A DNA stretch of 42,926 nucleotides from contig JANQZT010000014.1 of the NCBI GenBank assembly GCA_030728325.1, positions 1 to 42,926 on the forward strand, written 5' to 3'. Every line of letters starts with the position of its first letter. Position 1 is the stretch's first letter. Below, in pieces: positions 1 through 7,897 of the stretch. The stretch comes from Pontimonas sp. GTDB lineage: Bacteria > Actinomycetota > Actinomycetes > Actinomycetales > Microbacteriaceae. The notes under the pieces are model-generated. The model was not told the origin of the DNA and did not search any database. It worked only from the letters and a program-made list of their open reading frames with translations. Both the position numbers and the translations under genes were made by a program.

Positions 1-474
1 CTCGTCATGGCCCGAGATGCCGAAGTGTCGAAGCGTCGCGGTGTTCACCCACGCGGAATGAACGTCCACCGAAATCAGGATTACCGGAGTTTCCCCAGTC
101 GCCTCATCGAGCAGAGCTGTCGTCTTCTGGTCGCGCCACAGGCCATCCCGATATCCAGCACCGACGACGATCGGGTCCGGCGAGGGGTTCGCCGCATTCG
201 CGGCGACCGCGGTGCCCATGAGTGTTGCTGTCTCCTGGGCAGAGGACGCTCCCACGAGAGAGACCCGACGACGATGCTGAGCCCAGAGGGTGAAGTGCAC
301 GTGTTCATCCCAGAGCCCGGGAGTGACCACTCGCTCTTCGAGGTCGATGACCTCGTGGTCTCCCACCTCTGCTGTCCCCGAGGGAACAATCTGGGTGATC
401 ATCTCGCCCTCGATGACAATGTCGACGAGTTCCCCAGAAGGCGAAGCCCAACGCCTGGCACGAGTAAGAATCAC
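1..474 (-). CDS. Amidohydrolase (YtcJ-like), N-terminal part, runs off the left edge
   Basis: The 158 visible residues are the N-terminal part of a metal-dependent amidohydrolase. They show the small beta-sandwich start (about residues 1-50, ending in VVTPGLWDEH) and then the first metal-binding motif, H58-V-H60, which opens the TIM barrel in this superfamily. The text after it (TPVILISVDVHSAWVNT) resembles YtcJ-type exo-amidohydrolases, whose substrates are mostly unknown. The GTG start is chosen because it overlaps the stop of the upstream glycosylase gene (GTGA, 471-474), which suggests translational coupling. The rest of the catalytic domain lies outside the window, so substrate and completeness cannot be judged. 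Confidence 0.8.
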   Translation of the reverse strand, partial: MILTRARRWASPSGELVDIVIEGEMITQIVPSGTAEVGDHEVIDLEERVVTPGLWDEHVHFTLWAQHRRRVSLVGASSAQETATLMGTAVAANAANPSPDPIVVGAGYRDGLWRDQKTTALLDEATGETPVILISVDVHSAWVNTATLRHFGISGHDE

Positions 475-1403
475 GAACTGGCCTTTCCAGAAATTTGGCA
501 CTGCGGACAGAAATACAGCTTACGAGTGGCCATGAGCGCCATCTGGACGTGAGTTCCACACACTCGGCAGGGAAGTCCCTCGCGCTTGTAGACGAAGTAG
601 CGATCCTTCGCCACCCGCAGCGCTCGCTTTCTCCCGGCGGAATCCAAATCGTTTCGAGTCAGCATCACTCCAGTCTTGACGCCATCTGCCAACAGCCCGG
701 ACCAGTCTTTCCAGAGGTCGACAAGCACTTCCTCTGGCAACGTGGAGGCTGGCCGGAAAGGGTCGAGGAGGTGTCGAAACAGGATTTCGGCTCGATAGAC
801 GTTCCCGATCCCACTCACCACAGCTTGATCCATCAACACCACGCCAATGGGTCGCGACGTCGAGGACACTCTTTTCACGAACTCGCGCTGACCACGAATT
901 CCCGTGTCGAGGAGGGGATCAGGGCCGAGCCTGGCGACAACGGACGCTGCTTCTTCGGGCGTGTGGACCTCGCAGGCGGTGGGACCCCGAAGATCCGCCA
1001 CGACCTCAGAGGTTTCGAGCCGCAAGCGCACCGCACCGCGGGGTGCCGGAGGAAACGGTTCATCAGCATCGAAAGACTCTTCGCGCTCCCCCAGACGCCT
1101 CCTCGATGCGCGCGGTGCACCCAGGGACAGGGTTTGTGCGGAACCCGCGCGCACACTGTCGCCCTGGAGCGTCATCACATCCCAAGCTCCATAAATTCCT
1201 AGATGAACGCGCACGATGCGATCGCTCTCGAAGTGAAGAAAGAGTTGCTTACCCCTGGCTTCTGCGCGCTCCAAGACGGAGCCTGAAATAAGCGCTGCAC
1301 CGTCTCGAAACCGGCCTTGTGGGGAGGACGCGAGGATGCTCTGATTCAGAAAGACCTCGCGAAACAGCGCAGCAATGCGATGAACGGTATGACCCTCGGG
1401 CAT
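471..1403 (-). CDS. Fpg/Nei-family DNA glycosylase (Nei2 type)
   Basis: Bifunctional base-excision-repair glycosylase/AP lyase of 310 residues. After Met removal the N-terminus is the catalytic Pro2-Glu3 (PEGHTVHRIA), the hallmark of Fpg/Nei enzymes, and the VH motif fits the Nei2 branch of actinobacteria. The lysine-bearing RGKQLFLHF stretch sits near residue 50, and a zinc finger closes the protein (C279-x2-C282-x16-C299-x2-C302). Nei enzymes remove oxidised bases, mainly pyrimidines, and cut the abasic strand by beta/delta elimination. The gene starts 8 bp after rpiB and overlaps the amidohydrolase downstream, so the three probably form one transcript. The rpiB-nei2 neighbourhood also occurs in mycobacteria. 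Exact substrate range is not visible from sequence. Confidence 0.93.
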   Translation of the reverse strand: MPEGHTVHRIAALFREVFLNQSILASSPQGRFRDGAALISGSVLERAEARGKQLFLHFESDRIVRVHLGIYGAWDVMTLQGDSVRAGSAQTLSLGAPRASRRRLGEREESFDADEPFPPAPRGAVRLRLETSEVVADLRGPTACEVHTPEEAASVVARLGPDPLLDTGIRGQREFVKRVSSTSRPIGVVLMDQAVVSGIGNVYRAEILFRHLLDPFRPASTLPEEVLVDLWKDWSGLLADGVKTGVMLTRNDLDSAGRKRALRVAKDRYFVYKREGLPCRVCGTHVQMALMATRKLYFCPQCQISGKASS

Positions 1404-1411
1404 GGTGCGCC

Positions 1412-1900
1412 CTAGTTCTCGAGAGAGAAACCGGCAATAGCTCCTGTGGTCTCGAACTCAGCCATCTGGTTGATGCGCCGCACATGGCGCTCATCCCCCG
1501 GGAATGGAGTCCTCATGAAGGTGTCGATGAAGAGCAAAGCCTCATCGATGCTGTGTTGCCTCGCACCAATCGCGCAGACATTGGCATTGTTGTGCTCGCG
1601 GGCAAGGACAGCGGTGTCGACGTTCCACACCAACGCAGCCCGCACACCGGCAACCTTGTTGGCAGCCATCTGCTCACCATTTCCCGAGCCGCCGAAGACG
1701 ACACCGAGCGACTCGAGACCAGCCTCGAGGTCAGCAACCACTGCTTTTGCCGCTCGGATGCAGAAACTCGGGTAATCATCCAGGGGATCAAAGGACTCCG
1801 GGCCGTGGTCAATGACCTCGTGACCTTCGAGCTCCAGGTGCTCCGAGAGGTCCTTACTGAATTCCAGGCCAGCATGGTCAGTGGCGATATGAATACGCAT
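1412..1900 (-). CDS. rpiB: Ribose-5-phosphate isomerase B
   Basis: Interconverts ribose-5-phosphate and ribulose-5-phosphate in the pentose phosphate pathway. The 162-residue protein starts with the RpiB signature IATDHAGLE and has the anion-hole loop GGSGNGEQMAANK near residues 70-83. The Glu in GNGEQ is the catalytic base in mycobacterial-type RpiB, replacing the Cys of the E. coli enzyme. REHNNANVCAIGARQH is the conserved C-terminal substrate-binding part. The ATG is preceded by no ribosome binding site but by a TAGACT hexamer 6 nt upstream, so it is probably a leaderless start. It is the first gene of a minus-strand unit with nei2 and the amidohydrolase, divergent from the DivIVA-like gene. 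Confidence 0.95.
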   Translation of the reverse strand: MRIHIATDHAGLEFSKDLSEHLELEGHEVIDHGPESFDPLDDYPSFCIRAAKAVVADLEAGLESLGVVFGGSGNGEQMAANKVAGVRAALVWNVDTAVLAREHNNANVCAIGARQHSIDEALLFIDTFMRTPFPGDERHVRRINQMAEFETTGAIAGFSLEN

Positions 1901-1906
1901 AGTGCC

Positions 1907-1912
1907 AGTCTA
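1907..1912 (-). promoter_or_regulatory. Predicted -10 element of rpiB (leaderless)
   Basis: TAGACT lies exactly 6 nt before the rpiB ATG, so the expected transcription start is the A of the start codon. There is no Shine-Dalgarno sequence in between. Inferred from spacing alone. Confidence 0.5.
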
Positions 1913-1974
1913 TAAAGCAGGCGCATCTCACAAATCGATACCGATTTAGTTTCGGCGATGCGCATCCTGTGGTT

Positions 1975-1992
1975 TTCCCCTATCCTGGGGAA
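1975..1992 (+). promoter_or_regulatory. Palindrome enclosing a -10-like hexamer upstream of the DivIVA-like gene
   Basis: A perfect inverted repeat TTCCCC/GGGGAA flanks TATCCT (1981-1986), which is well placed to be the -10 box of the gene starting at 2015. A second perfect palindrome, GATGCGCATC, sits at 1957-1966. Either could bind a regulator or simply be an RNA hairpin. Role is inferred. Confidence 0.4.
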
Positions 1993-2014
1993 GTCTGTGG
2001 CAAGGAGCCTTGTT

Positions 2015-3154
2015 GTGAGCATTCCTGATTTCCGTCGTGCTGTTCGCGGTTACGACACCGACGACGTCGAGCGCTACGCTCGCGAGCTCTCGGAGCGTCT
2101 GGAGCGCCTGGAAAACGAGCGCGCCGAAAACGCCCGCACCATTCAGCGCCTCACCCGCGACATTCAAGAAGCCAACGAGCGTGCTTCGCGCGCGAAGCCG
2201 AGTTTTGCTGAGCTGGGTTCAGCCTTCGAAGAGACCCTCCGCCTCGCCGAGGAACAATCCCGCAAAATCACCGAGGAAGCAGCCGCAGAAGCGACCGAGG
2301 TTCTTGGAAACGCCCGGAGCGAGGCGACCCGCGTCCGCGAGACCGCAGCGAAAGAGTCTCGCAAGATTTTGTCCGACGCACAGCGCGCAGCTGAGGACCT
2401 CCGCTTGGATAGTGAGCGCGAAGCTGCTCAGCTCCGTCAGCAAGCTGCCGATGAAATCGCGAAGGCCACCAACACCCGCACCCGCGCCGAGCGCGCTGCC
2501 GCGACGATGGTCAGTCAGGCCGAAAAGCAGGTCTCCGAGCTTAAGGCTGAGGCCTCTCGCCAGGTTGAACAGGTCAAGCGTGAAGCATCCGAGCTCTTGC
2601 ACGCCGCGCAGGAGCGCGCGGTAGCGACCGATGCCAGCATTCGTCAGCAAATCGACGAGGCAGAGCGTGCTCGCGCTGCGATCCACGAGGAAGCCGACAA
2701 CTACGCACAGAAGGCCTACCAGCAGGCCGACGAGCACGTCCAGACCGCAGCCAAGCGAGCTCAGGATCTTGGTCAAGAAGCCGACCAGGTTCTGGAGACC
2801 GCCCAGCGCCGTGCTGACGAGCTCACCAAAGAGGCCCGCGGTTACGCGGAGCGCCTGATTTCAGAGACTGTCCAGCGCTCTCGCGCTATCGCTCGCGACA
2901 CCGAGGAACTGGTCAACACCATGCTCTCCGATACGGAAAGCCAGCTTTCGGACATCCGTCGTCAGCAGTCTTACCTCAACGACTATCTCCAACGGATGCG
3001 CCAGGCAGCCACCGAGGTGGACATGGAAATCACCAACATTCAGCCTCCAAAACTGACCGCTGACTCTAAGCTCCTGACCGGCGGACCAGGCGCGGAGCAG
3101 AGCATGCCCGAAGCTGTGCCCGTCACGATTGACATCGAGTCCGACCAGAAGTAG
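2015..3154 (+). CDS. DivIVA-domain coiled-coil protein
   Basis: A 379-residue protein that begins with a DivIVA-like N-terminal segment (IPDFRRAVRGYDTDDVERYA), the part that targets curved membranes in DivIVA/Wag31 proteins. It is followed by almost uninterrupted heptad-repeat coiled coil, rich in Ala, Glu, Arg and Gln, to about residue 340. The C-terminus has two short Pro-containing stretches. Proteins of this build organise polar growth or act as intermediate-filament-like scaffolds in actinobacteria (Scy/FilP-like or Wag31 paralogues); which one this is cannot be said. The GTG at 2015 is chosen over an earlier ATG because AAGGAG (2002-2007) lies 7 nt before it and the DivIVA homology begins there. 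It is divergent from rpiB. Confidence 0.85.
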   Translation: MSIPDFRRAVRGYDTDDVERYARELSERLERLENERAENARTIQRLTRDIQEANERASRAKPSFAELGSAFEETLRLAEEQSRKITEEAAAEATEVLGNARSEATRVRETAAKESRKILSDAQRAAEDLRLDSEREAAQLRQQAADEIAKATNTRTRAERAAATMVSQAEKQVSELKAEASRQVEQVKREASELLHAAQERAVATDASIRQQIDEAERARAAIHEEADNYAQKAYQQADEHVQTAAKRAQDLGQEADQVLETAQRRADELTKEARGYAERLISETVQRSRAIARDTEELVNTMLSDTESQLSDIRRQQSYLNDYLQRMRQAATEVDMEITNIQPPKLTADSKLLTGGPGAEQSMPEAVPVTIDIESDQK

Positions 3155-3215
3155 TCCCGTTCGCACCCTCGGCACTGACGTCGTAGGCTAGTTTTTTGGT
3201 GCCCTTGTGTGGCCA

Positions 3216-3232
3216 GCGGAGGGGTTCTCCGC
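3216..3232 (+). other. Short hairpin in the pepN leader
   Basis: GCGGAG/CTCCGC form a 6-bp stem with a 5-nt loop about 25 nt before the pepN start. A TAGGCT hexamer at 3185-3190 could be the pepN -10 box, which would place the hairpin in the 5' leader. Function unknown. Confidence 0.3.
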
Positions 3233-3257
3233 CTCAACGAAGTGTTTAGGAGACCGT

Positions 3258-5819
3258 GTGCCCGGCGAAAATCTCACCAAAGTAGAAGCCCTCACGCGCT
3301 CACGCATCATCACCGTCAAGGGCTACGACATTGAGATCGACCTGCGAGACGTCGCCTCCTCCCCCACTTTTCGCACCACAGCCACCATCACCTTCCTCGG
3401 GGAACCCGGAGAATCCAGCTTTATCGATGCGATCGCCCACACGGTTCACCGCGTCACCCTCAACGGGCGAGAGCTCGACCCCGCAGAAGTCTTTGCTGAT
3501 TCACGCATCGACCTTCCGACATTGGCTGCAGATAACACTCTGGAGGTGGAGGCGGACTTCTCGTATACAAATTCGGGCGAAGGTTTACACCGGTTTGTAG
3601 ACCCTGTCGATGACGAGATTTACCTCTACACACAGTTTGAGGTTCCGGACTCGAGGCGTGTCTTCCCCGTGTTCGAGCAACCCGACCTCAAGGGGACGTT
3701 CCGCTTCACCATTCATGCACCCGCCCACTGGGAGGTGGTGAGCAACCAGCCCACACCTGAGGCGACACCCACCGAGAACGGGTCAACCTGGGCGTTCGGC
3801 GCGACACCCCGTATTTCTTCGTACATCACAGCGTTGATCGCAGGACCCTACGAGGTTGTTCGCGATGAACTGGTCAGCTCCAGCGGAAAGACGATTCCCT
3901 TGGGTGTTTTCTCCCGAAAATCGCTCTCGCAGTATCTCGACACGGACTACATCATCGACATCACTCGCAAAGGGTTCGAGTACTTCGAGTCGAAGTTCGG
4001 TGTTCCGTACCCGTTCGAAAAATACGACCAACTCTTCGTCCCCGAGTTCAATGCTGGAGCGATGGAGAACGCCGGCGCTGTGACCTTCACCGAAAGTTAT
4101 GTGTTCCGGTCCCAGGTCTCCGATGCGGTCCGAGAGCGCCGAGTTGTCACGATTCTGCACGAGCTTGCCCACATGTGGTTCGGGGACCTTGTCACCATGC
4201 GCTGGTGGAATGACCTGTGGCTCAACGAATCCTTCGCGGAGTGGGCATCGACTATCGCCACAGCTGAAGCGACCGAGTGGACGGAAGCGTGGACCACGTT
4301 CCAGGCGATGGAAAAGTCATGGGCGTATCGCCAAGACCAATTGCCCTCCACCCACCCGATCGTCGCAAATATTCGCGACATCGAAGATGTCCAGGTCAAT
4401 TTCGATGGCATCACCTACGCCAAAGGTGGCTCCGTTCTCAAACAACTGGTGGCATGGGTGGGAGAGGAGGCCTTCTTCTCGGGCGTCCACAACTACTTCG
4501 TCAAACACCAGTGGAGCAATGCCACGCTCGCAGACCTCCTTGAGGAACTCGAGGATACGAGCGGTCGCGCTCTGCGGACATGGAGCGAACTATGGCTCGA
4601 AACCGCAGGGGTTAACACCCTCTATCCCGAGGTGTCCGTCGATGACTCCGGAGTGATCACTGATTTCCAGATCCGACAAACTGCCCCCGACGAGTGGCCA
4701 ACCCTTCGCCCCCATCGCCTCGCTGTAGGTTTCTATAACCCCGGAGAAGATGGTCTCCTGCAGAGAGTCTGGCGAGCTGAGCTCGACATTGACGGTGAGC
4801 TGACCCAGGTCACCGAAGCCCTGGGCAAGGTCAGACCGGAGCTCATCCTGATCAACGATGACGATCTCGCTTACGCCAAGATTCGCTTGGACGAGCACTC
4901 TCGTGCCACCGCAGTGAGGGACCTCTCTCGGGTCGCAAGCCCACTCGCTCGAGCCCTTATCTGGGGAAGTCTGTGGGATTCCACCCGTGATGCTGAGACA
5001 CCTCCCTCTGATTTCCTCGAGCTGGTTTTGGGAAATATCGCTCACGAAACAGAGAGCACCACGATTCGAACCGCGCTGGGTCAGCTCTCGTTGGTGGCGA
5101 GGAACTACGTAACACCCCAACGCCGCCAATCAGTGCTGGAGGACGTGGCAAGCAGGGTGTGGGCGCTAGCGAGCCACGCAACTGGCGGAAGCGATGCTCA
5201 GTTCCAACTGGTCAAAGCGTTCGCAAGCCTCGCCTCAACCTCCGAGCACGCCGACACCCTCGAGGCATTGCGCGAGGGCACCATCATTTTGGACGGCCTC
5301 GCCATCGACACTGACCTGTCCTGGGAGCTCCTGGCCGGCCTAGCGTTATGTGGTCGAGCAAGCTCACGCGATATTGACGAGGCCCTTGCTTTGGACAACA
5401 CGTCGAATGGCCAGCAAGCGGCTGCGCGTGCACGTTCGTTGCTCCCCACGACTGCAGACAAGAAGGCCGTATTCGATCAGTTGGTGTCTTCTGACGAGAC
5501 TCCCAACGCCATCGTGAGGTCTCTCACCCTGGGCTATGACCTCGTCAATGACCAGAGCGCACTGGAGCCGCTTGTCGATGACTACTTCGCCATGATTGAG
5601 CCGATGTGGAATGAGAGAACCTACAAGATTGCGGAATATCTTGCCGAAGGGCTCTATCCAGGCTCACTGGTATCCGGGGAGCTCGTCGACAAGTCCCGCG
5701 CTTGGTTGGAGTCACACCCTGAAATCCCAGCACTGCGCAGGATTGTGCAGGAGAACCTCGCTGGCGTCGAGCGGGCTCTCCGCGTGCAAGCCGTCGATGC
5801 GGCACACGCTGGCTCATAG
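3258..5819 (+). CDS. pepN: Aminopeptidase N (M1 family)
   Basis: Zinc metallo-aminopeptidase of 853 residues that removes N-terminal amino acids from peptides in the cytoplasm; there is no signal peptide. It contains the M1 exopeptidase motif GAMEN at about residue 267 and the zinc site HELAH at about residue 301, with the third ligand Glu in NESFAEW 18 residues later. The C-terminal half is the helical ERAP1-like domain usual for the actinobacterial enzymes. The GTG at 3258 is preferred because AGGAG (3248-3252) precedes it by 5 nt. Upstream in-frame codons have no ribosome binding site. The mscS-type channel and truncated haemoglobin genes follow closely on the same strand; a pepN-glbO neighbourhood is also known in mycobacteria. 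Confidence 0.96.
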   Translation: MPGENLTKVEALTRSRIITVKGYDIEIDLRDVASSPTFRTTATITFLGEPGESSFIDAIAHTVHRVTLNGRELDPAEVFADSRIDLPTLAADNTLEVEADFSYTNSGEGLHRFVDPVDDEIYLYTQFEVPDSRRVFPVFEQPDLKGTFRFTIHAPAHWEVVSNQPTPEATPTENGSTWAFGATPRISSYITALIAGPYEVVRDELVSSSGKTIPLGVFSRKSLSQYLDTDYIIDITRKGFEYFESKFGVPYPFEKYDQLFVPEFNAGAMENAGAVTFTESYVFRSQVSDAVRERRVVTILHELAHMWFGDLVTMRWWNDLWLNESFAEWASTIATAEATEWTEAWTTFQAMEKSWAYRQDQLPSTHPIVANIRDIEDVQVNFDGITYAKGGSVLKQLVAWVGEEAFFSGVHNYFVKHQWSNATLADLLEELEDTSGRALRTWSELWLETAGVNTLYPEVSVDDSGVITDFQIRQTAPDEWPTLRPHRLAVGFYNPGEDGLLQRVWRAELDIDGELTQVTEALGKVRPELILINDDDLAYAKIRLDEHSRATAVRDLSRVASPLARALIWGSLWDSTRDAETPPSDFLELVLGNIAHETESTTIRTALGQLSLVARNYVTPQRRQSVLEDVASRVWALASHATGGSDAQFQLVKAFASLASTSEHADTLEALREGTIILDGLAIDTDLSWELLAGLALCGRASSRDIDEALALDNTSNGQQAAARARSLLPTTADKKAVFDQLVSSDETPNAIVRSLTLGYDLVNDQSALEPLVDDYFAMIEPMWNERTYKIAEYLAEGLYPGSLVSGELVDKSRAWLESHPEIPALRRIVQENLAGVERALRVQAVDAAHAGS

Positions 5820-5829
5820 CCCCACGCCC

Positions 5830-5835
5830 TAGCAT
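5830..5835 (+). promoter_or_regulatory. Predicted -10 element of the mscS-type gene (leaderless)
   Basis: TAGCAT ends 6 nt before the ATG at 5842. The GAGGG between them is too close to the start to act as a ribosome binding site, so a leaderless start is more likely. Inferred from spacing. Confidence 0.45.
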
Positions 5836-5841
5836 GAGGGT

Positions 5842-6810
5842 ATGGAGCTAGCTGACTTCTGGGACTCCGTCACCGAGGCACTCGGTGGATACGCCCCAGC
5901 CGTGCGCATTATCGGGCTTGTCATTGCGGGCATTGCCGCGAGCTTAATTCTGCGGGTCATCATTCGGCGCATTGTGAACCAGGTCGTTCGGGGGGTGAAA
6001 CGTGCCCACAAAGTCGATGACACCCGCGAACTCACCTCGAGCCCTCTTGCGGCCATGCGTTCCGTTCAACGGACCAGAACTCTCGGCTCTGTTCTCAACA
6101 ACACGTCCACCTGGGTCATTGTCACCGTGGTCGCGATTCTGGCGCTCACCGAGCTCGGCTTCTCGGTCACGGCGCTCGTGGCGAGTGCCGGAATCTTGGG
6201 CGCAGCCCTCGGATTTGGGGCACAGTCCATCATCAAAGATGTACTGAACGGTCTCTTCATGGTGTTCGAGGACCAACTCGGTGTGGGAGACGTCGTAGAT
6301 CTCGGCATTGCCGAAGGAGTGGTCGAGCGGGTCGGTATCCGCATCACCGAAATCCGAGACGTGTCGGGAACCCTGTGGTTTGTTCGCAACGGTGAAATTC
6401 TTCGGGTCGGGAACAAGACCCAGGACTGGTCTCGAGTGATTTTGGACCTTCCCGTCCCCTATAACTCCAACATCGACGATATTCAGAACCTGCTACTGGA
6501 CTCGGCCAAAGAGTTCGCCCAGAGCCCCGAGTGGCGGCGCAAGATCATGGAGGAACCTGAAGTTTGGGGCGTCCAGTCGCTGAGCGCTGAAGCGGTGACG
6601 CTCAGGCTCGTCGTGAAGGTGCGGGCGGGTGAGCAGTGGGCTGCGGAGCGAGCGCTGTATCGCGCGCTGAAGGATTCTCTCGACAAACGTCAGGTCGACA
6701 TCCCGGCACTGAATCGCATGGTGGTGGATACCTTCGAGGGGTCCAGAGGCGCCTCACGTCGCAGCGCCGAAGCACCCATCATCCGTGACGAACCGCAGGG
6801 CGACGCTTAG
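5842..6810 (+). CDS. MscS-family mechanosensitive ion channel
   Basis: Inner-membrane channel of 322 residues that opens under membrane tension and releases solutes on hypo-osmotic shock. Hydrophobic segments lie near residues 18-38, 90-110 and 112-135. The last one, with its run of Gly and Ala (GILGAALGFGAQSIIKDVLNG), is the pore-lining TM3 and the most conserved part of the family. The cytoplasmic beta domain (FEDQLGVGDVVDLG) and an alpha/beta C-terminal domain follow. The length fits small MscS channels. It sits 22 bp after pepN and 4 bp before the truncated haemoglobin gene, so the three are probably co-transcribed, although it may also have its own leaderless promoter. Confidence 0.92.
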   Translation: MELADFWDSVTEALGGYAPAVRIIGLVIAGIAASLILRVIIRRIVNQVVRGVKRAHKVDDTRELTSSPLAAMRSVQRTRTLGSVLNNTSTWVIVTVVAILALTELGFSVTALVASAGILGAALGFGAQSIIKDVLNGLFMVFEDQLGVGDVVDLGIAEGVVERVGIRITEIRDVSGTLWFVRNGEILRVGNKTQDWSRVILDLPVPYNSNIDDIQNLLLDSAKEFAQSPEWRRKIMEEPEVWGVQSLSAEAVTLRLVVKVRAGEQWAAERALYRALKDSLDKRQVDIPALNRMVVDTFEGSRGASRRSAEAPIIRDEPQGDA

Positions 6811-6814
6811 CTCC

Positions 6815-7204
6815 ATGGTTGACGCCCACTCCACGCTCTTCGAGCGCATTGGCGGTTCTGACACTTTCGATCAGCTTGTCCGAGCCTTCTATGAAGGCAT
6901 CCGCGAAGATGACGTGTTGTTGCCGATGTATCCCCAGGAGGACCTCGAAGGCGCTATCTGGAGGCTCTCGGCGTTCCTCCAACAGTACTTTGGTGGGCCT
7001 CAGACTTATTCAGAACAGCGCGGTCATCCGCGCTTACGGATGCGCCACTCTGCGTTCAAGGTAAACCCTGGGGCGAGGGAGCGATGGCTCACTCATATGA
7101 GGCGTGCCCTCGACACCCTCCAGCTTTCTCCCCTGGATGACGGCGAAATGTGGGGCTACTTTGAGCGGGCAGCGCTCTCGATGGTCAACACCTTTGAGGA
7201 CTAG
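6815..7204 (+). CDS. glbO: Truncated haemoglobin, group II (GlbO-like)
   Basis: Small haem protein of 129 residues with the 2-on-2 globin fold. FERIGGSDTFDQLVRAFYEGIREDD gives the N-terminal helices, and LQQYFGGPQTYSEQRGHPRLRMRHSAF holds the typical YFGGP motif and the proximal His in LRMRHSAF. Group II members bind oxygen and nitric oxide and may assist respiration or detoxification. The ATG at 6815 fits the family N-terminus; an upstream ATG would overlap mscS and add a non-homologous tail. It is the last gene of the pepN-mscS group, and its stop codon overlaps the stop of the convergent gene in a shared CTAG (7201-7204). Confidence 0.92.
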   Translation: MVDAHSTLFERIGGSDTFDQLVRAFYEGIREDDVLLPMYPQEDLEGAIWRLSAFLQQYFGGPQTYSEQRGHPRLRMRHSAFKVNPGARERWLTHMRRALDTLQLSPLDDGEMWGYFERAALSMVNTFED

Positions 7205-7875
7205 TCCTCGTCGTCCGGGCCAAAATCGTGCCCACCGGGGAACTTGACCATCACATAGCCGGACTTGCTGGAGAGTCGGAGCCAGTTGTCGAGCGTGTGG
7301 ACCTGGAGGTTCTTATCCCCCAAGAAACCAAGAGCGTCAGCGGCGAAAGCCGCTCCCGCGGGAATCTTCTTGTTGTGAGCAATCGGCGAACCCCACACCT
7401 CTGCCCGGACTTTCTGAAGAACAGATTCACCGATGGAGCCGGGAACGGCTTCGGCTACCCGAGCGATTCCTTCAGCCGCGGCCGTGGCGAGGACAGGGCT
7501 TGCGACACCCAGCCTTCGGCGCCAGCCCTCGCGGGGAGGGGTGATGGCTGCCCAGGCAAGCGAGGCCACCTCGGCTGGTGTGCCCAGTGTCTTCTCGTCA
7601 CGCTCTAGCGCGGCTTTCGCCCGTGCAATCAGCGCATCTATGGGGACGACTACATCAAATTCTTGGTTTTCCTCCAGTGTGAAGACCCGGAGTCCTAGCA
7701 CTGTCGGGGTCTGATCCAGAAGACCCCGAGGAAAAAGAATGCCCACATATGCCTGGAGATGGCCGCCCGCGGCAACGAGACGAGCTGACCCGTTATTGAC
7801 GCGAGCCGCGCGCTCGAGAAACGTGACGAGGTCTTGACGGGCTGCATCGGGAGTGAGAGTGAAGGTATGTCCCAT
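7201..7875 (-). CDS. Conserved protein of unknown function
   Basis: A 224-residue protein that I do not recognise with certainty. It has no signal peptide and no clear membrane segment. It begins MGHTFTLTPDAARQDLVTFL, contains an Ala-rich, probably helical middle (LATAAAEGIARVAEA near residue 140) and ends in an acidic tail, GPDDED. The text around residues 75-110 resembles a small alpha/beta protein. The ATG at 7875 is preferred to upstream in-frame codons because those would run through the promoter and start of the divergent thioesterase gene. Its promoter seems to overlap that of the thioesterase. A role with the neighbouring globin or thioesterase is possible but unsupported. Confidence 0.7.
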   Translation of the reverse strand: MGHTFTLTPDAARQDLVTFLERAARVNNGSARLVAAGGHLQAYVGILFPRGLLDQTPTVLGLRVFTLEENQEFDVVVPIDALIARAKAALERDEKTLGTPAEVASLAWAAITPPREGWRRRLGVASPVLATAAAEGIARVAEAVPGSIGESVLQKVRAEVWGSPIAHNKKIPAGAAFAADALGFLGDKNLQVHTLDNWLRLSSKSGYVMVKFPGGHDFGPDDED

Positions 7876-7884
7876 GATGTTCTC

Positions 7885-7891
7885 TAAACTA
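7885..7891. promoter_or_regulatory. Overlapping divergent -10 elements (bidirectional promoter)
   Basis: TAAACTA reads TAAACT on the plus strand (7885-7890), 7 nt before the thioesterase ATG at 7898. It reads TAGTTT on the minus strand (7891-7886), 10 nt before the ATG at 7875. Only 22 bp separate the two start codons, so one AT-rich element probably serves both genes. Confidence 0.5.
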
Positions 7892-7897
7892 CAACCG

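Noticed and set aside
495-1202. Long plus-strand open frame opposite the Nei2-type gene
   Set aside because: The minus strand encodes a complete glycosylase with catalytic Pro-Glu and zinc finger; the opposite frame shows no family features.
3170-3197. T-run GTTTTTTGG after the DivIVA-like gene as an intrinsic terminator
   Set aside because: No stable stem precedes the T-run; TAGGCT before it fits better as part of the pepN promoter.
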